The translations under genes were made by a program, and so were the position numbers. DNA of 64,000 bases from Flavobacterium xueshanense (GTDB lineage: Bacteria; Bacteroidota; Bacteroidia; Flavobacteriales; Flavobacteriaceae), in contig NZ_FONQ01000001.1 in assembly GCF_900112975.1 (NCBI RefSeq), forward strand, positions 434,001-498,000, written 5' to 3'. Below the pieces are notes generated by a model. That model was given only the letters and a program-made list of their open reading frames with translations, ran no database searches and was not told where the DNA came from. Within the stretch, counting starts at the first letter, position 1, and each line of letters starts with the position of its first letter. Below are positions 59,190-64,000 of the stretch, in pieces.

Positions 59190-60179
59190 ATGATTTTAGT
59201 CACAGGAGGAACTGGTTTAGTAGGCGCACATCTATTGCTTCATTTAATTGATAATGGAGAAAAAGTAAGCGCTATTTATCGAAGAATTGCTTCAATGGAG
59301 AAAACCAAATCATTGTTCGCTACCTATAAAAAGGAATCCCTATTTGAGCAAATCGAATGGATTCCCGCAGATATTACCGAGGTTCCTTCCTTAGAAATTG
59401 CCTTCCAAAATATTGACATCGTGTACCATTGCGCCGCTTTGATTTCTTTTGATCCAAAAGATGAAGATGTATTGCGAAAAACAAACATTGAAGGCACGGC
59501 GAATATTGTGAATTTTTGTATCGCCTATGAAATAAAAAAACTGTGTTTTGTGAGTTCCATTGCCACTTTGGGTGATTTACTTCCTCATGAAAAATTCATC
59601 ACAGAAGAAACCGAATGGAATCCGGAAAAGTACCATAATGATTATGCCATTTCTAAATATGGCGCTGAAATGGAAATCTGGCGCGGACAACAAGAGGGCT
59701 TACATGTAATTATTGTAAATCCAGGCGTTATTCTTGGTCCCGGTTTTAGAGAACAGGGAAGTGGACTACTTTTTACGAAAGTAAAAAACGGGTTGAAATT
59801 TTATACGCTGGGCTCAACGGGATTTGTTGCCGTTACTGATGTCGTTCGAATTACTTACCAATTAATGCAAAGCGAAATTAAGAATGAACGCTTTACTTTG
59901 ATTGCAGAAAATAGTGTTTTCCGGGAAATTCTGAATTCTATGGCCGATTCATTAGGTGTAAAGCGCCCTAAAACTCATGCAAAACCTTTTTTCATGGAAT
60001 TACTCTGGAGGTTGGATTGGTTTGTTTCGAATGTTTTTCAACAAAAGAGAAAATTATCTAAAGCCACTGCAAGAGCTTCCTATTCGGTAAATAATTATTC
60101 TAATGAGAAGATTAAAGACCGATTGAAAACTGATTTCATTAATATTCATCACTACATAAAAGAGATTTCTAAACTTTAA
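59190..60179 (+). CDS. NAD-dependent epimerase/dehydratase (extended SDR)
   Basis: The 329-residue protein has the Rossmann start MILVTGGTGLVGAHLLLHLI (GxxGxxG), the VYHCAALISFDP strand, Ser of FVSSIATLG and the catalytic YAISKYGAEMEIW (Tyr-x3-Lys). IVNPGVILGPGF closes the cofactor site. It belongs to the dihydroflavonol-reductase-like/UDP-sugar-like extended SDRs. The substrate is unknown. Confidence 0.93.
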   Translation: MILVTGGTGLVGAHLLLHLIDNGEKVSAIYRRIASMEKTKSLFATYKKESLFEQIEWIPADITEVPSLEIAFQNIDIVYHCAALISFDPKDEDVLRKTNIEGTANIVNFCIAYEIKKLCFVSSIATLGDLLPHEKFITEETEWNPEKYHNDYAISKYGAEMEIWRGQQEGLHVIIVNPGVILGPGFREQGSGLLFTKVKNGLKFYTLGSTGFVAVTDVVRITYQLMQSEIKNERFTLIAENSVFREILNSMADSLGVKRPKTHAKPFFMELLWRLDWFVSNVFQQKRKLSKATARASYSVNNYSNEKIKDRLKTDFINIHHYIKEISKL

Positions 60180-60192
60180 AACTGCAGTTATT

Positions 60193-60618
60193 TTATTTCA
60201 ATTTCGTCGTGTCAACAACTATCGGAGCTGGTTTTTTATTGTTTTGAAGAATTGGTTTCTTTTTCTTTTTATCTAAATTCAGTAATGAATCGACGCTTTT
60301 TTTATTAGCATCCAGTCGTTTTGTAATTTGTTCAAACATCAATTTATAATCTTCATAATCCGATGCGTAATACACATTGCTTTTGGCAAACTGAAGGCTG
60401 TCAATTTTATATTTTTTATAAATATAGTCTCTTGAATTTATTTTAAAAGTATCCAAAGAAGCTGGATTTTGATATTTTATCGCTTCCAAAACAGCTAAAT
60501 CATACATCACATTAACGATAACATCCTTCTTGATAAGACGCTCCGGTTTTTTGACTACTTCATCTTTACAACTTATTAAAAAAATCAGTATCGCTAAAAA
60601 TGGTATAATTTTTCTCAT
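60193..60618 (-). CDS. DUF4296 lipoprotein
   Basis: I start at 60618 (MRKIIPFLAILIFLISCKDE), which sets the lipobox Cys17 correctly. The upstream ATG would lie inside pyrC. The 141-residue protein has the DUF4296 core KKDVIVNVMYDLAVLEAIKYQ, FKINSRDYIYKKYKIDSLQFAKSNVYYASDYEDY and a Lys/Pro-rich tail. It is helical and periplasmic-facing, with unknown function. It follows pyrC by 10 bp and is probably in the same operon. Confidence 0.9.
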   Translation of the reverse strand: MRKIIPFLAILIFLISCKDEVVKKPERLIKKDVIVNVMYDLAVLEAIKYQNPASLDTFKINSRDYIYKKYKIDSLQFAKSNVYYASDYEDYKLMFEQITKRLDANKKSVDSLLNLDKKKKKPILQNNKKPAPIVVDTTKLK

Positions 60619-60628
60619 CTGATAAATT

Positions 60629-61969
60629 TTATCTTTCGAATAATAAACGTTTTCCTGCACGAATATCTTTCACTTTAAAAGCGTTGTAAACTAATTGTCC
60701 GTTCACAAAAGTATGGGTAATTCTGGATTTAAAAGTAAATCCTTCAAATGGCGACCACCCACATTTAGCCAGAATATTTTCTTTTTTTACGCTCCAAGGC
60801 AAACCTGAATTTACAATTACCAAATCCGCAAAATACCCTTCTTTGATAAAACCTCGTTTCTCTATTTTGAAGATTTTAGCCGGATTGTGGCACATTTTCT
60901 CCACAATTTTTTCTACGCTTATTTTTCCTTGGTGGTGCGCTTCAAACATAGCCACAACAGCATGTTGCACTAATGGTCCACCGGAAGGCGCATTCAGGTA
61001 CGATTGCTTTTTCTCTTCTAAAGTATGTGGCGCGTGATCTGTAGCAATCACATCAATTCGGTCGTCCAATAATGCTTCCCAAAGCACTTTTCTGTCATTT
61101 GCGGTTTTCACCGCAGGATTCCATTTTATTAAGTTGCCCTTAGTAGCATAATCATCATTGGTAAACCACAAATGATGTATACAAACTTCGGCAGTGATTT
61201 TCTTGTCTTCCAAAGGAATTTTATTTGTAAACAAATCCATTTCTTTGGCCGTCGAAAGATGAAAAATATGCAAACGAGCGCCTGTTTTCTTAGCCAGCGC
61301 AACCGCTTTGGAAGACGAAATATAACATGCTTCCTCACTTCGGATGAGGTGATGAACCGTAACGGGAACATCCTCTCCAAACTCTTCTTTGTATTTGGCT
61401 AAATTATTTTTGATGGTCGCTTCATCTTCGCAATGCACCGCAATAAGCATGGGCGTACTCGAAAATATTTTCTCTAAAGTGGCTTCATTATCCACCAACA
61501 TATTTCCGGTTGAGGAACCTAAAAATATTTTGATTCCGGCAACATTCTTTGGATTTGTTTTTAAAACTTCTTCCAAATTATCATTGGTAGCACCCATCAT
61601 AAACGAATAATTCGCATACGATTTCTGTGCAGCCAACTCGTATTTTTGCTCTAATATTTCTTGGGTAACTGCATTCGGAATCGTGTTGGGTTGCTCGATG
61701 TAGGAAGTAATACCGCCTGCAATTGCCGCTCTGGATTCTGATTCAATATCGCCTTTGTGCGTCAGTCCTGGTTCTCTGAAATGCACCTGATCATCGATTG
61801 CACCCGGAATTAAATAATTTCCTTCGGCATCAATAATCTTACAGTCCGAGAATTTGGCACTGATACTTTCTGAAATTTCAACAATTAAGTCATTCTCAAT
61901 TAATACATCGCCTTCAAAAATTGCTCCTTCATTTACTATTTTGGCATTCTTAATTAAAACCCTGTTCAT
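60629..61969 (-). CDS. pyrC: Dihydroorotase (pyrimidine synthesis), amidohydrolase superfamily
   Basis: The 446-residue enzyme has the amidohydrolase layout: IDDQVHFREPGLTHKGDIES, IKIFLGSSTGNML, VHCEDEATI, RLHIFHLSTAKEM, IAEVCIHHLWFTN-like (TAEVCIHHLWF) and VIATDHAPHTLEEK. The first His of the usual HxH zinc motif reads Gln (DQVH). The tail NGQLVYNAFKVKDIRAGKRLLF is typical. It catalyses carbamoyl-aspartate to dihydroorotate. It follows the glycosyltransferase gene by 12 bp. Confidence 0.93.
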   Translation of the reverse strand: MNRVLIKNAKIVNEGAIFEGDVLIENDLIVEISESISAKFSDCKIIDAEGNYLIPGAIDDQVHFREPGLTHKGDIESESRAAIAGGITSYIEQPNTIPNAVTQEILEQKYELAAQKSYANYSFMMGATNDNLEEVLKTNPKNVAGIKIFLGSSTGNMLVDNEATLEKIFSSTPMLIAVHCEDEATIKNNLAKYKEEFGEDVPVTVHHLIRSEEACYISSSKAVALAKKTGARLHIFHLSTAKEMDLFTNKIPLEDKKITAEVCIHHLWFTNDDYATKGNLIKWNPAVKTANDRKVLWEALLDDRIDVIATDHAPHTLEEKKQSYLNAPSGGPLVQHAVVAMFEAHHQGKISVEKIVEKMCHNPAKIFKIEKRGFIKEGYFADLVIVNSGLPWSVKKENILAKCGWSPFEGFTFKSRITHTFVNGQLVYNAFKVKDIRAGKRLLFER

Positions 61970-61981
61970 CGTATCTTTTTC

Positions 61982-62707
61982 TTATAATGTGTTGACTAAT
62001 CTTTTTAATCTAAGCGCAATAACTCCAAAAACGGCTTCAACAATTATCGAATTACTCATTTTGGACTGCCCTTTTGTTCTGTCGGTAAAAATAATTGGAA
62101 CCTCAGTAATTTGAAATTTTTTACAGTAGGTTCTGTATTTCATTTCAATTTGGAAAGCGTATCCAACAAATTTTATCTTGTCTAAGTTGATCTCTTCTAA
62201 AACTTTTCTTTTGTAACAAACGAAACCTGCCGTGGCATCATGAATTTTCATTCCGGTAATCATTCGCACGTAAACCGATGCGAAATATGACATCAATACG
62301 CGGCTCAAGGGCCAGTTTACCACATTTACTCCGGTCACATAACGGGAACCAATCGCTAAATCGGCATCACCAAAATGACAAGCGCTGTATAATTTTTCTA
62401 AATCATTGGGGTTATGGGAAAAATCAGCATCCATTTCAAAAATGAAATCATATTTATGTCGCAGTGCCCATCTGAATCCATGAACATAAGCGGTTCCCAA
62501 ACCTGATTTCTTTTCTCTTTTTTCCAAAAACAATCTATCCTCAAATTCTGATTGAAGTAAAATGACCTTATCAGCAGTGTGATCCGGCGAATTATCATCA
62601 ATAATTAGAACATGAAAAGGTTTGTGTTGCGAAAGCACCGATCGAATAATGCTTTCTATATTTTCAATTTCGTTATAAGTAGGAATTATAACAATACAAT
62701 CATTCAT
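61982..62707 (-). CDS. Polyprenol monophosphomannose synthase (DPM1-like GT2)
   Basis: I start at 62707 (MNDCIVIIPTYNEIENI), since the ATG six codons earlier lies before the family N-terminus. The 241-residue enzyme has GT2 motifs VLIIDDNSPDHTADKV, FEMDADFSHNPNDLEKLY and LAIGSRYVTGVNVVNWP. The C-terminal IEMKYRTYCKKFQITEVPIIFTDRTKGQSKM is typical of DPM1/Ppm1. It transfers mannose or a similar sugar to polyprenyl phosphate. No C-terminal membrane helices are present, as in the short type. Confidence 0.92.
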   Translation of the reverse strand: MNDCIVIIPTYNEIENIESIIRSVLSQHKPFHVLIIDDNSPDHTADKVILLQSEFEDRLFLEKREKKSGLGTAYVHGFRWALRHKYDFIFEMDADFSHNPNDLEKLYSACHFGDADLAIGSRYVTGVNVVNWPLSRVLMSYFASVYVRMITGMKIHDATAGFVCYKRKVLEEINLDKIKFVGYAFQIEMKYRTYCKKFQITEVPIIFTDRTKGQSKMSNSIIVEAVFGVIALRLKRLVNTL

Positions 62708-62795
62708 ATTTTGACTAATTTCCACGCAAAAGTAAACTTTTTATGCCATTTCAGCCTTAATAAAATTATAATAAAAAGAATGATAGAAAAATTAG

Positions 62796-62803
62796 TAATT
62801 TTG
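62796..62803 (+). promoter_or_regulatory. Predicted -7 promoter element of the DUF4271-hemD operon
   Basis: TAATTTTG matches TAnnTTTG, 7 nt before the ATG at 62811, so the leader is expected to be absent or very short. Confidence 0.5.
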
Positions 62804-62810
62804 CAGCGCT

Positions 62811-63482
62811 ATGATCGAAACTATTCTTCATCCCCGAATAACTGAGAATAAAGACTGGGCAACCGTGCTTTTTGTTCTGTCTTTTGCAATTATCGCGATT
62901 ACTAAATCTGTTTTCGAAAATCGATTTGGTGATTTTGCAAACCTTATTTTTTCCAACAAATACACCAAAGTTTACAGAGACAGCAGCCACCTGAAAAGTG
63001 GATTTACTGTTGCTTTGTTTTTTGTCCAAGTGATTTCTGTCGCGTTCTTTATTCAAATTTCGCTGAGTTATTTTGGTCATGCCTCGAAAACAGATTGGTT
63101 GCTCTACATTCAAATATTTACGTTTTTGGTTTTCTTTATTTTATCGAAATATTTGATTGAAAAAATAATTGCCACATCCTTCAATATTGAAGAATTTATG
63201 GAACAGTTTAACCTGCAAAAAGTGACTTACAGAACGTATATTGGATTATTCATACTGCCTTTGAATATAATTTTGTTTTATTACGACTCAATTTCAAGAA
63301 ATATTCCGTTAGTAATTATAGCTATAATACTGATAATAAACACACTAACATATTTGATTTCAATAAAAAATTATCAAAATTTAATATTCGGTAAGTTGTT
63401 TTATTTTATTTTATATCTTTGCGCTCTCGAAATAGCTCCCTATTATTTTATGTATTATTGGTTTACAAAAGGGAGTGCTTAG
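62811..63482 (+). CDS. DUF4271 membrane protein
   Basis: The 223-residue protein has about six membrane segments (WATVLFVLSFAIIAITKSVF, TVALFFVQVISVAFFIQISLSYF, IFTFLVFFILSKYLIEKII, YIGLFILPLNIILFYY, LVIIAIILIINTLTYL, LFYFILYLCALEIAPYYFMYYW). Gene order before hemD is the usual one for DUF4271 in Bacteroidetes. Function is unknown; a link to heme precursor synthesis is suggested only by position. Confidence 0.9.
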   Translation: MIETILHPRITENKDWATVLFVLSFAIIAITKSVFENRFGDFANLIFSNKYTKVYRDSSHLKSGFTVALFFVQVISVAFFIQISLSYFGHASKTDWLLYIQIFTFLVFFILSKYLIEKIIATSFNIEEFMEQFNLQKVTYRTYIGLFILPLNIILFYYDSISRNIPLVIIAIILIINTLTYLISIKNYQNLIFGKLFYFILYLCALEIAPYYFMYYWFTKGSA

Positions 63483-63494
63483 AAAACGTTATAT

Positions 63495-64000
63495 ATGAAA
63501 GTGAAAACAATTTTGGTGTCACAACCCGAGCCCAAGGTGGAAAATTCACCTTACTTTGAACTTCAACAAAAGTATAAAGTAAAAATTGATTTCAGACCTT
63601 TTATTCATGTAGAAGGAGTTAATGCCAAAGAGATTAGACTTCAAAAAATCGATCTTAATCATTACACCGCAATTATTTTAACCAGTAAAAATGCTGTTGA
63701 CCACTTTTTCAGAGTAGCTGATGAAATGCGTTATAAAGTTCCGGAAGGATTAAAATATTTCTGCCAATCAGAAGCAATTGCTTTTTATCTGCAAAAATAT
63801 GTAGTGTACAGAAAACGTAAAATTTACGTTGGACCTAAAGATTTTGCTGATTTATCTCCTTTGATAAAAAAATACAAAGACGAAAAATTCTTACTGCCTG
63901 CTTCAGACCAATTGAATGCCGACGCGCCAATAACGCTAAACGCACTAAAAGTAGACTGGACACCAGCTGTTTTTTACAGAACGGTAATGAGCGATTTATC
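63495..64000 (+). CDS. hemD: Uroporphyrinogen-III synthase (3' end outside window)
   Basis: From the ATG at 63495 the frame is open to the window end (168 residues). The HemD features are MKVKTILVSQPEPKVENSPYFELQ, IDFRPFIHVEGVNAKEIR, HYTAIILTSKNAVDHFFR, then FCQSEAIAFYLQKYV, KRKIYVGPKDFADLSPL and DWTPAVFYRTVMSD. It cyclises hydroxymethylbilane to uroporphyrinogen III. It lies 12 bp after the DUF4271 gene on the same transcript. Confidence 0.92.
   Translation, partial: MKVKTILVSQPEPKVENSPYFELQQKYKVKIDFRPFIHVEGVNAKEIRLQKIDLNHYTAIILTSKNAVDHFFRVADEMRYKVPEGLKYFCQSEAIAFYLQKYVVYRKRKIYVGPKDFADLSPLIKKYKDEKFLLPASDQLNADAPITLNALKVDWTPAVFYRTVMSDL

Overview
The window looks like chromosome of a Flavobacterium-type member of the Bacteroidetes. 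The DNA is A+T-rich. Promoters fit TAnnTTTG. Genes lack obvious Shine-Dalgarno sites. The gliding genes gldD and gldE sit beside ssb and mutY, and the family content (GLPGLI, DUF3078, DUF3109, DUF4271, DUF4296, DUF4301, T9SS sorting domain, TonB receptors) is typical of the group. No rRNA, tRNA, CRISPR array, prophage or complete insertion sequence was seen. Both edges cut genes: a transglutaminase-like protein on the left and hemD on the right.

Layout. 1-3 kb: HIT protein, greA with a leader hairpin, and a Rieske-like lipoprotein that lacks the cluster histidines. 3-10 kb (minus strand): a TonB receptor under a clear TPP riboswitch. Upstream of it is a run encoding phosphopantetheinyl transferase, an archaeal-type prenylglyceryl-phosphate synthase, a PnuC-family transporter, a NadR-like kinase fused to DUF4301, and ArfB. 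10-18 kb: ahcY, two DoxX-like proteins, rplU-rpmA, an M16 peptidase pair and an EamA transporter. 18-24 kb: an HMA lipoprotein, then mutY, GLPGLI, ssb, gldE and gldD. 23-31 kb: HU, a 30-residue basic protein, RNase G, tadA, dxs, DUF3078, dGTPase and RDD. 31-36 kb: nrdB-nrdA and DUF3109. 36-39 kb: two decayed genes around marC. 38-45 kb: S41 protease, dCMP deaminase, HupE, TerB-like, fbp, and an acetyltransferase with aspartate kinase. 45-50 kb: a large outer-membrane protein and a glycosyltransferase. 50-57 kb: a PhoBR-like two-component pair beside a TonB receptor, a beta-helix lipoprotein and a stand-alone T9SS sorting domain. 57-64 kb: tyrS, an SDR protein, pyrC, a polyprenol-phosphate mannosyltransferase, DUF4271 and hemD.

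The most unusual content is the repeats. Four copies of one structured element (about 78-104 bp) lie between genes. They share a GGAG-starting shell, but the hairpin core comes in two types. Between the two types, two stem base pairs change together on both sides, which indicates a selected fold. Two copies carry an identical 54-bp perfect palindrome, and two copies flank nrdA in opposite orientation. A different repeat of about 32 bp lies in frame inside two unrelated proteins and encodes the same SDSEQPK peptide. Further repeat families occur around 5.4, 9.6, 24.1, 57.7 and 59.1 kb. One of them forms part of the TonB receptor's signal peptide and another reaches a promoter.

All calls come from reading the sequence; no database search was run. 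Family names rest on recognised motifs. Promoter, attenuator and operator calls are inferences.
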